Program-made: the position numbers and the translations under genes
In this document: positions 7,050 through 14,250 of the stretch, piece after piece
How positions within the stretch are numbered: position 1 is the stretch's first letter
Layout of the letters: the number at the start of each line of letters is the position of its first letter
NCBI GenBank assembly: GCA_900553345.1
Contig: USDE01000008.1
Span: 1-17,848, forward strand
Source: an uncultured Collinsella sp.
Lineage (GTDB): Bacteria; Actinomycetota; Coriobacteriia; Coriobacteriales; Coriobacteriaceae
Reading direction: 5' to 3'
DNA: 17,848 nt
The notes under the pieces: generated by a model
Told to the model about the DNA's origin: nothing
The model's input: only the letters and a program-made list of their open reading frames with translations
The model's database searches: none

Positions 7050-7807
7050 CGAAGTTTATCGCTGCAGCAAAAACCCAAGCGGGAACCAATCACCCCGTCA
7101 ACGAGGACCGTTTGCTTCTTGACGGTAACGTCCTTTGCTATGGCCTGGTAGGCGATTGCGAGCGCGAGATGGGCTGCATGGCAGTCTTTGACGGCGTGAG
7201 CGAAGGCGGGCACGGAGCGGCCGCCTCGACGCTCGCTGCTCAGGCGTTTGCACAGGCCGTGCGCGTCTTTGATACCGATGCCGTCAACGCGTTGCAGGAG
7301 CGCCTACGCATGGCGGGCGAGCGAGCCGAGAACGATGTTGAGACGTATGCGGCTCGCTATGGACTGTCTGTTGCTGCATCCACGGTTGCTGGCCTCGTGG
7401 TTGCTCCTGACGGGCACGGTGCTGTTTTTAATGCCGGCGATTCTCGCGTGTACCGACTGCGTGGCGGTGTGCTTGCCGTGCTTAGCTGTGACCACACGCC
7501 TGAGCGGCGCGTGGGCGGCGTTGGCACTGAATACAGGGATGATGCCGTTTCGCATTGTATTGAGCTCGCGATCGGACTCAATCAGGGCGGTCGCAATCTT
7601 GAGGTCAAGACGACCGTGATGCTTCCGGGCGATCGCTATCTGATCTGTTCCGATGGTATCGATGGGCAAATTGCGCAGGAGCGTTTGCAGCAGATGCTTG
7701 CGAGCGATTCGACATGTGCGCAGTTGTGCGAAGAGCTATATGCCGAGGCTCGGGTGAACGGCTCGACGGACGATGCGACGCTGATTGTAATTGAGGTAGG
7801 GGAGTAA
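7046..7807 (+). CDS. PP2C-type Ser/Thr protein phosphatase
   Basis: A 253-residue PPM/PP2C phosphatase that would remove phosphate from Ser/Thr using two metal ions. The metal-binding and signature residues are visible in order: NEDRLLLDG (D21), FDGVSEGGHG (D49-G50), NAGDSRVYRL (G131-D132-S133-R134), CSDGIDG (D203-G204) and the closing STDDATLIVIEV (D242-D243). Length matches the small bacterial members of the family with no extra domains, so it is cytosolic. The ATG at 7046 overlaps the AAA+ stop as ATGA, with GGGAGG 9 bases upstream. A TTG at 7040 would be only 3 bases from that site and is less likely. It sits 2 bases ahead of the large kinase gene, the classical kinase/phosphatase pairing, so it most likely opposes that kinase. 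Confidence 0.95.
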   Translation: MTKFIAAAKTQAGTNHPVNEDRLLLDGNVLCYGLVGDCEREMGCMAVFDGVSEGGHGAAASTLAAQAFAQAVRVFDTDAVNALQERLRMAGERAENDVETYAARYGLSVAASTVAGLVVAPDGHGAVFNAGDSRVYRLRGGVLAVLSCDHTPERRVGGVGTEYRDDAVSHCIELAIGLNQGGRNLEVKTTVMLPGDRYLICSDGIDGQIAQERLQQMLASDSTCAQLCEELYAEARVNGSTDDATLIVIEVGE

Positions 7808-7809
7808 CC

Positions 7810-10800
7810 ATGTCTGATGAAACGATTACGGTACGCCGAGATGGCGGCAATGACAATGATGAGACCGTAACTGTGCGCCGCGGGAATGCGCCCGTAGGGG
7901 GAGAGACGGTTACCGTGAACCGTGGCGACCAGGCTTCTGCGCCTGGAGAGACCGTGACGGTACGTCGAGCCGACGCTCCGGCATCTGGTGAAACGGTCAC
8001 CGTCCGCCGCGACGGTACGCCATCGACAAACGAAACCGTAACGGTGCATCGCCCGATGACTGAATCGAATGGTGAAACAGTAACGGTTGCGAGGCCGTCT
8101 GTTGGTGCTTCCGACGACGGCAAGACCGTTACTGTTTCACGCCCTGGTACTTCTGCGGCAGGCGAAACCGTCACGGTGCCGCGCGCTGCGAGCCCCGACG
8201 GCCAGACGGTAACTGTCTCGCGCGGCGCCACGGCCAGTCCCAACGGTGAAACGGTGACCGTTTCTCGTGGGGGCGCACATGCCGCCGCTGCATCTGCCTC
8301 GCCTTTTGTTGCGGAGGATGCGACGGTTGTCTCGAATGACGGGCAGCAGTTTATTATTCATTTGGGACGGGTCATTGGCCATGGCGGTCAATCTACCATT
8401 GTTGCCGCCGAGCGGGTGAGCGATGGTTTGGCATGCGTTGCCAAGGTCTTTAAGCCTCTTGTGGGCGCCGAGCGTTCGGCATATCAAAAGGTGGTAAGCG
8501 CCGTAATGGGGCTTAATGGCCGCCCCGTGTCTCAAACGCATCTACTGCCCATCTTTGCCTATCTGCACCAGGGCCTGAGCGCGACCGAAGTGGGGGCTGC
8601 GGCTCCTCAGCTGTGGGATGTTTCCATTACGCCGCTGGCCACATGCCTTTTTGATCGTCCCCGTAGCAAGAATATGGTTAAGAGCCGCGTGATTCCCGAG
8701 CTCAGCCAGGCAATCGAGTTGCTCCATACCGAGCTTGGCATTGTCCATCGTGACATTAAGCCGCAGAACGTCTACCTGTACGACAAACAGATCGTGCTCG
8801 GAGATTATGGCTCCGCCCGCTCGCTTGCCGGATTTGACAGCCGACTGACGAACACCATGACGCGCTCCGACGGCTACACGCCCGGTCGTGGCGGCATGGT
8901 CGACCCTCGTAACGACTGGTATTCGTTTGGCTACACGATCTGGACGCTCTACGAAAACAATGTCCATCCGCTGCAGGAGTTCATAAACGACAATACGCTT
9001 TCCGATCGCCAAGAGACGGGCGAGCCTGCAGACTTCAACCATCCGGAAGATGCGACCTTGGGGAACCTGCTCAAGGGTTTGACGTTTGAGCTATCGGGCG
9101 AGCGCTTTGGCTACGAAGAGGTCAAAGACTGGATGGCCGATCCAGAACATTTCTATCGCAAACTTCCCACCATGGATGCCGGTAGCGCACGCAAACCTTA
9201 CGAGTTTGCCGGCAAGCTGTATAGCGATCCGGTGTTGCTCGCTCGCACGCTGTCCTCCAATTGGGACGAGGCCAAGCTTCGCATGAGCCAGCAGCAGCTC
9301 GAAAACCTGATGGGCGACTGGGGTGAAAATGACCTGCAGACCAGGATTCACCAGTTGGTCGAAGAGGATATCCAGACAGCGTCCAATCCCGACCTGGCCC
9401 TTGCTTGCGTAATCTATGAGATGTCCAACGGCAAGATTATGTCGTGGCGCGGCGAGGATGTCTCGCTCACCGATGCGAGCGATGCCCTCCCGGCACGCAT
9501 CGCCAAGATGGATGTCACCGAAATTGATCGCTACGCCGTTCTGTCCGGTCTCGACGGGTCAAAATCGTCAGGCGTGCTGCCTTCGGGATTTTTATCTCGC
9601 ATTCTTTCTCAAGACAACGATCTTAACGATGAGCGCGCAAAGCTTGCTGCCGATATTCATGAACTCGAAAAGTTGGCACTGCACTCGAGTGATCCTCATT
9701 TCGCCGCTTGTTTATTCAAGGGGTTGCTGACGCGCAACGAGGAGAAAAGTTCTGCTGCTCAGACGGTGCTTATGTCGGTTGTTAATCGTCCGGCGGCGTT
9801 TTTTGGCGTTTGCTCGTCGGCTCACAAGCTGGATGAATTCTTGCTCAATTTTGCGGGCGTTTCTGAGATGGCGGCAATTATCTCGGCTCGAGATGCGGCA
9901 ACTTCGCACGGAGCCGTCGATATAGATGTCGTGATCGATTATATGGATAAGGTCGCGGTCAATAAGAAAGCGGTGCGCGCGTTTTATCGTAAATTTGGTA
10001 GCTATGCTGCTTGGCTGTGGCTTGCCGCCCACACCGACCTCTACGACTCGGCCCAAGGCTCTGTGGGCGAGGCGGTTAAAGTTGCCCTGCTCGGATTGAA
10101 TCCGCCGGCAAACACTGCCGTTTCCATGCTCATTCAGGCTGGTTCCAACGCGCGTCTTGAGGGAATCAAGCTTCGGGAAGATATGGAGCTCACGCCTGTT
10201 CCGTATGTGAACGGCTGGGAAGTCGACGGAAAGCACGGAACGCGCCCCTGCACGCGCAATGCGCTGTTTTGCGCTCAGGTCGGCGACGATGCCGTGCCAC
10301 GCGGCTATGTGGCCGAGCTTATATCCCAAGGCGTTGACGAGCGGTTGCTCGCGGCTCGCGGCGTAAGGCTTCTTGCAGATGAAAGCTTGATCTCCTCTGC
10401 CGAATATGCTGAGTTCCTCGAGGATAGCCGCGGTGTTGCAGACGGCTCCTTAAAGGCCGCTATCGAGCAGGATACACGCGATTACGGTGTCGTTGAGGGT
10501 ATTGCCGATAGCGATGCTCGCGCTGCTGCCATAAAGAAGGAGCAGCGGGGTGTTTTGATGTATACCGTTCTTGTGGCGCTTCTTTACTGCATCCTTATCA
10601 TGTGCTCCCGTGGTGCCTTTGGTCAGCTGATTGTTTCTTGGGGTTCGTTTGGTCCGCTTGCGGGCATTTTCCTGGCGGTTGCGTTTATTGGCTGCTTTGG
10701 TTTTCTCGCTCTCAATCTTCTGCGCTCTTATTCGGCCGCCGATCGTGTTAGCGCGCCTAGGAACGATATCGATGCCAATTCGGATGCGCTTGAACGATAT

Positions 10801-11310
10801 TTGCTCCAGCTCGTTGAGTTTGCCGATCGTAAGGGGCAGGTTTTTGAGGAGCTTGCGATGTCGGCAGAGGACAAGCCTCTTGCTCAGGTCGGTTCGCTTG
10901 CATTTTCAAGTGGTCGTGCGCCGGCGGCGTTTTACATGGATCCGCAGCTGATGGACAGACTGGGACGCTATGCTGGCCGCTTGGTCGTTTTCGTTCCGCT
11001 TGTCACCAGCGCCTTTGGGTTTATGGGAACGATGTTTGTTGATGGCGACACGTTTACCAAGCTTGACGTAGTAATGGCGATTCTCATCGGTGGTATGACG
11101 GTCATGCTTCTCTTTGGAGACGATGCTCACCCCGGTAGTGCAAAGTCGATTCGCACCTGGCTTTTCTCTTGGATCCTGCCGATCGTCATCGAGTTTTTCC
11201 TCTGGGGTATTGTGACCATTGCACAGCTGCTTAGTATCTTCGGATTTATTGTGATGCTGATTGGCTTTGGAATCTGCGCATTCTTCTTCTACCTTTTCCT
11301 TTCCGCCTAA
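7810..11310 (+). CDS. Large multi-pass membrane Ser/Thr kinase with N-terminal ETVTVxR repeats
   Basis: A 1166-residue protein. Residues 4-153 hold eleven copies of an (E/K/Q)T(V/I)TVxR motif. The kinase domain (about 182-410) has a glycine loop IGHGGQSTIV (189-198), Lys in VAKVFKP (K212), the catalytic loop HRDIKPQN (H313-N320, D315 catalytic) and DYG in place of DFG (332-334). Its activation segment is unusual, with SDGYTPGRGG where APE is normally found. The middle (about 430-910) is a helical region that I do not recognise. From about 914 to the end there are roughly six hydrophobic segments, in three groups (914-968, 1058-1103, 1117-1166), so the kinase is cytoplasmic and C-terminally membrane-embedded. 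There is no PASTA or other external sensor domain. The ATG at 7810 follows GGGGAG and lies 2 bases after the PP2C stop. It is the likely writer for the FHA reader encoded upstream. Confidence 0.93.
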   Translation: MSDETITVRRDGGNDNDETVTVRRGNAPVGGETVTVNRGDQASAPGETVTVRRADAPASGETVTVRRDGTPSTNETVTVHRPMTESNGETVTVARPSVGASDDGKTVTVSRPGTSAAGETVTVPRAASPDGQTVTVSRGATASPNGETVTVSRGGAHAAAASASPFVAEDATVVSNDGQQFIIHLGRVIGHGGQSTIVAAERVSDGLACVAKVFKPLVGAERSAYQKVVSAVMGLNGRPVSQTHLLPIFAYLHQGLSATEVGAAAPQLWDVSITPLATCLFDRPRSKNMVKSRVIPELSQAIELLHTELGIVHRDIKPQNVYLYDKQIVLGDYGSARSLAGFDSRLTNTMTRSDGYTPGRGGMVDPRNDWYSFGYTIWTLYENNVHPLQEFINDNTLSDRQETGEPADFNHPEDATLGNLLKGLTFELSGERFGYEEVKDWMADPEHFYRKLPTMDAGSARKPYEFAGKLYSDPVLLARTLSSNWDEAKLRMSQQQLENLMGDWGENDLQTRIHQLVEEDIQTASNPDLALACVIYEMSNGKIMSWRGEDVSLTDASDALPARIAKMDVTEIDRYAVLSGLDGSKSSGVLPSGFLSRILSQDNDLNDERAKLAADIHELEKLALHSSDPHFAACLFKGLLTRNEEKSSAAQTVLMSVVNRPAAFFGVCSSAHKLDEFLLNFAGVSEMAAIISARDAATSHGAVDIDVVIDYMDKVAVNKKAVRAFYRKFGSYAAWLWLAAHTDLYDSAQGSVGEAVKVALLGLNPPANTAVSMLIQAGSNARLEGIKLREDMELTPVPYVNGWEVDGKHGTRPCTRNALFCAQVGDDAVPRGYVAELISQGVDERLLAARGVRLLADESLISSAEYAEFLEDSRGVADGSLKAAIEQDTRDYGVVEGIADSDARAAAIKKEQRGVLMYTVLVALLYCILIMCSRGAFGQLIVSWGSFGPLAGIFLAVAFIGCFGFLALNLLRSYSAADRVSAPRNDIDANSDALERYLLQLVEFADRKGQVFEELAMSAEDKPLAQVGSLAFSSGRAPAAFYMDPQLMDRLGRYAGRLVVFVPLVTSAFGFMGTMFVDGDTFTKLDVVMAILIGGMTVMLLFGDDAHPGSAKSIRTWLFSWILPIVIEFFLWGIVTIAQLLSIFGFIVMLIGFGICAFFFYLFLSA
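7819..8268 (+). repeat. Eleven-copy ETVTVxR repeat region in the kinase N-terminus
   Basis: Motifs begin at residues 4, 18, 32, 47, 61, 75, 89, 105, 119, 132 and 147, a spacing of 13-16 residues, separated by Gly/Ser/Ala/Pro-rich spacers. Codons differ in nearly every copy (for example GAGACCGTAACTGTG and GAAACGGTCACCGTC), so the conservation is at the protein level. The motif resembles the phosphorylated ETTSVFR site of mycobacterial GarA, which suggests a phospho-Thr FHA-docking array. That function is inferred. Confidence 0.9.
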
Positions 11311-11311
11311 T

Positions 11312-11330
11312 AGAGCGGGTCGCTCTTTTC
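11312..11330 (+). terminator. Short hairpin after the kinase gene
   Basis: AGAGCG (11312-11317), loop GGT, CGCTCT (11321-11326), then a short TTT tail. The six-bp stem and weak T-run make this at best a partial terminator. Confidence 0.4.
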
Positions 11331-11343
11331 ATGAACCGTTTTG

Positions 11344-11388
11344 GGTCGCCAAGGAGGGTTTCTGACTCCTTGGTGACCTGTTAATTTT
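11344..11388 (+). terminator. Strong hairpin in the intergenic region, likely partial terminator or attenuator
   Basis: GGTCGCCAAGGAG (11344-11356) pairs with CTCCTTGGTGACC (11366-11378) over 13 bp with one G-U pair and a 9-base loop. A loose T-rich tail (TGTTAATTTT) follows. It separates the six-gene core from the four downstream genes and could reduce their expression. Confidence 0.55.
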
Positions 11389-11409
11389 GATAAACGATAG
11401 GAGCATGGT

Positions 11410-12036
11410 ATGCCCACGCTACGACTGGGGAATCTTTTCTCGGATTCCAATAATGGTCGCCAACAGCGACCGGTGGTGCCTCGACCGCAGGTTCCCAATA
11501 CACCGCAACGCAATGACGGTCTCCATGGTACCGAGCGACGCGCCATGGCTGCCTTTGATGACATGTTGGGTATTGAGAACGTGGCGTCTCAACGCGGCTC
11601 TCAAACAAATACACACTTGCGTTCGAACATGGCTCAACGTGAGATTCGAAACGACGTGGTGATCAATGAAGGTTTGGGTTCGTACGATGGACGTCCGTGT
11701 TCCATCAGGATCTACGAGAACCACCTTGAGATTATCGCCAAGCGTGAGGGGTCAACGCTCGATAACCATTCTGTGGTCAAGTCACTCGTTCCAGGCCTGG
11801 GTCATAGCAAGGCAGTGGCGGGCAGGCTTTTCGCTCCGGGCAATTCCAATCCGCCGATTATCATCCCCTTTAATTCTCTGAGCGGGTTTCAAGAAGTGAG
11901 CGGCTTTATGCCCACGTTCGTCTTTAACCGGCGTAATCCTCAGACCAGAAAGATGGAGACGCACACTATCAAGACGGTGACCAGGGAGTTTGGGTATGCG
12001 CTTAACCGCTATGCCCAGACGCACTTCCATTACTAA
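11410..12036 (+). CDS. Small unknown soluble protein, possible PH-like domain
   Basis: A 208-residue protein with no signal peptide, no hydrophobic segment and no recognisable catalytic motif. The first 80 residues are polar and look disordered (Gln, Asn, Arg and Pro rich). From about 82 to the end the sequence is strand-like: [20 protein letters not shown], then [23 protein letters not shown] and MPTFVFNRR, closing with a helix [15 protein letters not shown]. That order of strands plus a terminal helix, with an 'IPFNSL' step, is reminiscent of bacterial PH-like domains, but I could not confirm this by eye. The ATG at 11410 has TAGGAG 6 bases upstream. It lies after the intergenic hairpins and 18 bases before the next gene, with which it is probably co-transcribed. 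It may be an adaptor or substrate in the kinase system; this is inference. Confidence 0.85.
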   Translation: MPTLRLGNLFSDSNNGRQQRPVVPRPQVPNTPQRNDGLHGTERRAMAAFDDMLGIENVASQRGSQTNTHLRSNMAQREIRNDVVINEGLGSYDGRPCSIRIYENHLEIIAKREGSTLDNHSVVKSLVPGLGHSKAVAGRLFAPGNSNPPIIIPFNSLSGFQEVSGFMPTFVFNRRNPQTRKMETHTIKTVTREFGYALNRYAQTHFHY

Positions 12037-12054
12037 TAGGTGAAGGCAAAACAT

Positions 12055-13296
12055 ATGGCAAACGATAAACAGCAAGAGGGCCTGTCGGCGCAAGAGCGTC
12101 TCGCCCGTCTTTATAGTGCTCGTGCTGAGGGACAGCAAGAGGACGCGACGTCGTTCGCGGGTGAGACTGCGGGAGTGTCCATTTCGTCAGAAGTACCGCA
12201 GGCTCAAACGGTTTCTACTCAGGAGCGTCTCGACCGCCTGCGTGCGCGACGCGCCGGCGTGCCTCTTCCGGGCGATCCGGAGGCAGCTACTCCGGTAAAC
12301 AACGAGGGTGCGAATCGCCCTCGCTTTAACATCAATCTTTCGCGCATCGTGGACGCGATTCCCACCATTGTTCGGTTTTTCCCGCTGCGTATTTTTACGG
12401 TTTGGGGGCTCTGCTCGGTCTGGTACCGCATGTACTTGAACACTGGCGGAGACGATGTGCTGCATACGGGGCTTCCGGCGCCGGGGTATAGCGCATTCAA
12501 TCCATTCGCTCTGGGTGCTGTTGTATTCATTGGTCTTCTCGTAGTTTTGACGGAAATCATTGCCGGCCCGTTGAGCCTGATCATTAAGCAGCTAATCATC
12601 GGCGCCACGTATTTCTTCCGCGGTTCCGCCGCCACCCGCGAGGCCCGCGACCGTGCGCACGCGAACTTCAGCCTGCGCCGGCTCGTCACCGAGACGGTCC
12701 GCGGCTACCACAGCGGCTACTCCGTCTTCGGCTCCATGGCCCGTGCGACCCGTGGCGCCCGCAACAGCGCCTCCACGCTCGATTACGGCGTCGGGGCCTT
12801 CACGGGGGAGGATCCCAACGCGCCCGTCTACGATGACGGCCTGGGCGACCGCCCCTCGCAGATGGAGCTCACCGACGACGCGGCGTCGAGGATCTGGGAC
12901 CTGTACTACCCGGCCTACGGCGCCGAGGGCCCCATGTCTAACCTGCACGAGGCGCTCGCCTCGGGCGACCCGCAAGACTACGCGACCCTGATGAGCCTCG
13001 CCCTCAACGTGGCGGAGTGGTGCGAGCAAAACGGCACGCCCGACACGCACGGCTGGTTCGACGACCCCGCCTACCCGGGCGACTACGTCGATGCCGGCAC
13101 GTTCTACCTCATGGCGTACTCGTTCTGGGAGCGGGCGGCCGAGGCGCGGCGCGTGGGGCCGATCGAGCCGCTCGCGGACGACATGAGCCGCTTCATCCTG
13201 CGCCACCTGAGCGACTGGTCGCGCGAGAACGCCCACGCCTACCGCTGGCGCGGCGACTGGCGCGACGCGGACTACTTCGACAAGGACCGCCTGTAG
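12055..13296 (+). CDS. Two-TM membrane protein of unknown family, compositionally mosaic
   Basis: A 413-residue protein from the ATG at 12055 (GGTGAAGG 8 bases upstream; a GTG at 12040 is less likely). The polar N-terminus carries two copies of a short helical motif, AQERLARLYSARAEG (12-26) and TQERLDRLRARRAGV (55-69). Two hydrophobic segments follow, about 107-125 and 150-172 (possibly to 187). A long soluble C-terminal part of about 220 residues is rich in Trp, Tyr, Asp and Arg, with helical repeats such as YATLMSLALNVAEWCEQNG and FYLMAYSFWERAAEARR. These resemble Sel1/TPR-type helical packing, but the match is uncertain. With two TM segments both ends should be on the same side, probably cytoplasmic. 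The DNA for residues from about 183 on is far more GC-rich than the first part. No function is recognised. Confidence 0.88.
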   Translation: MANDKQQEGLSAQERLARLYSARAEGQQEDATSFAGETAGVSISSEVPQAQTVSTQERLDRLRARRAGVPLPGDPEAATPVNNEGANRPRFNINLSRIVDAIPTIVRFFPLRIFTVWGLCSVWYRMYLNTGGDDVLHTGLPAPGYSAFNPFALGAVVFIGLLVVLTEIIAGPLSLIIKQLIIGATYFFRGSAATREARDRAHANFSLRRLVTETVRGYHSGYSVFGSMARATRGARNSASTLDYGVGAFTGEDPNAPVYDDGLGDRPSQMELTDDAASRIWDLYYPAYGAEGPMSNLHEALASGDPQDYATLMSLALNVAEWCEQNGTPDTHGWFDDPAYPGDYVDAGTFYLMAYSFWERAAEARRVGPIEPLADDMSRFILRHLSDWSRENAHAYRWRGDWRDADYFDKDRL

Positions 13297-13303
13297 GCGG
13301 CGG
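12601..13303 (+). other. High-GC segment with sharp boundaries
   Basis: Hand counts of single 60-base rows give 70% (12661-12720) and 73% (13141-13200) GC inside the segment, against 55% for rows 12061-12120 and 12361-12420 just upstream. Codons inside almost always end in G or C (GGC, CGC, GAC, CTC), whereas T-ending codons are common on both sides. The change falls near 12600, just after the second TM segment, and reverts close to the stop codon at 13296. The reading frame is intact across it. Confidence 0.8.
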
Positions 13304-13317
13304 AAAGGGAAATACGG

Positions 13318-14223
13318 ATGGCAATTAATCAGAACGGGTCTGGCCGCGGGGGCGCCGGGTCCAACGGATCGGATATCAACGATATCGTGAACCGCTTGGG
13401 CGGTCCGCGCGTGGTGATCGTTCTTGCCGTGGTGGTAGTCATCGCGATTGTGGCGGTCACGTCCATCACAAGCGGCATCTCCGACACCAATCGGCAGACC
13501 GAGCAGCGTGCCGAGGCCAAACAGCAGCAAGAAGACGAGGCGGCGCGCGCTCAGCGTAAAAAGGAAAAAGAAGAGCGCCACCAGGAAGAAGCGAAAAAGG
13601 CCACAGTGCTCACGCTCGATGAAATTACGGACGAGGCGCTGCGCTCGGACTTGGCGCTCGATGCAGATGAGGACGGCAATATTTCGCAAGAGACTGCGGA
13701 TGAAGCTAGATCAATCGACGTCGAGTCGTTTGATTCGCTTCCGCTGTTGGCCAACTTCCACAACATCACGACGTTTGGCATCGGCGACTACGACAGTGAA
13801 AGCTACGACATAAGCTCCATTAGCAATATCACTCATCTGTCCATTGGCGACTGCTCGGTGCCTCAGGTTGATCTCACACGTTTTCCTCAGCTACAGCGCG
13901 TTACCATAAACAGACTCGAGAGTCCCGTCGATACTTTGAATGCCAAAAACATGTCCTCGTTGACGAACGTCCAGATCGAAGGCCTTGATGGCAGCATCGG
14001 GACACTTGACCTGTCGGGTGATGTGAACCTCGAGGTTCTGAAGATCAGTAGCAGAGTCGAAACGCTCAATCTGTGCGGGACAGGCAGGGAAGATGCCTTC
14101 CATTTCACTTTTACACCCAATCGCGTTGGCAAGATCTTGTACGACAGCGACACGAGCAGCAGCATGGTCGAGTTTTTGCAAAAAATGAGCAGTGACTACG
14201 GCTACACCATGGAGCAGCAGTAG
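13318..14223 (+). CDS. Single-pass membrane protein with EF-hand-like loop and degenerate leucine-rich repeats (paralogue 1)
   Basis: A 301-residue protein. Residues 1-30 are Gly/Asn-rich and presumably cytoplasmic, and 31-51 are one TM helix (VVIVLAVVVVIAIVAV). A highly charged Gln/Glu/Lys/Arg helix (59-95) follows, then ITDEAL, then a calcium-loop-like DADEDGNI (115-122). After that come about 150 residues of weakly repeating strand units such as ITTFGIG, ITHLSIGDCS, LQRVTINRL and LEVLKISS. This EF-hand-then-LRR order is common in surface LRR proteins of gut bacteria. The Glu of the loop is at position 11 rather than 12, so calcium binding is uncertain. The ATG at 13318 has AAAGGGA 7 bases upstream. 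It is a tandem paralogue of the next gene and lies 27 bases before it. The likely role is an extracytoplasmic recognition module linked to the kinase system, by inference. Confidence 0.88.
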   Translation: MAINQNGSGRGGAGSNGSDINDIVNRLGGPRVVIVLAVVVVIAIVAVTSITSGISDTNRQTEQRAEAKQQQEDEAARAQRKKEKEERHQEEAKKATVLTLDEITDEALRSDLALDADEDGNISQETADEARSIDVESFDSLPLLANFHNITTFGIGDYDSESYDISSISNITHLSIGDCSVPQVDLTRFPQLQRVTINRLESPVDTLNAKNMSSLTNVQIEGLDGSIGTLDLSGDVNLEVLKISSRVETLNLCGTGREDAFHFTFTPNRVGKILYDSDTSSSMVEFLQKMSSDYGYTMEQQ

Positions 14224-14250
14224 TGATGCGCTCAAGTGAGGAGATGCGAT

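Noticed and set aside
7819..8268. CRISPR-like or DNA-level tandem repeat
   Set aside because: The repeats are in frame with a kinase gene and vary in nearly every codon, so they are protein repeats and not DNA direct repeats.
2033..11310. Type VI secretion post-translational regulation locus
   Set aside because: Kinase, phosphatase, FHA and a Clp-type ATPase are present, but no sheath, tube, baseplate or membrane-complex gene is visible. The likely host is Gram-positive. Kept only as an analogy.
12592..13689. 365-codon minus-strand open frame over the GC-rich segment and the first LRR gene
   Set aside because: High GC suppresses stop codons on the opposite strand. The translation is a low-complexity Arg/Val/Ala string and the plus-strand genes have ribosome sites.
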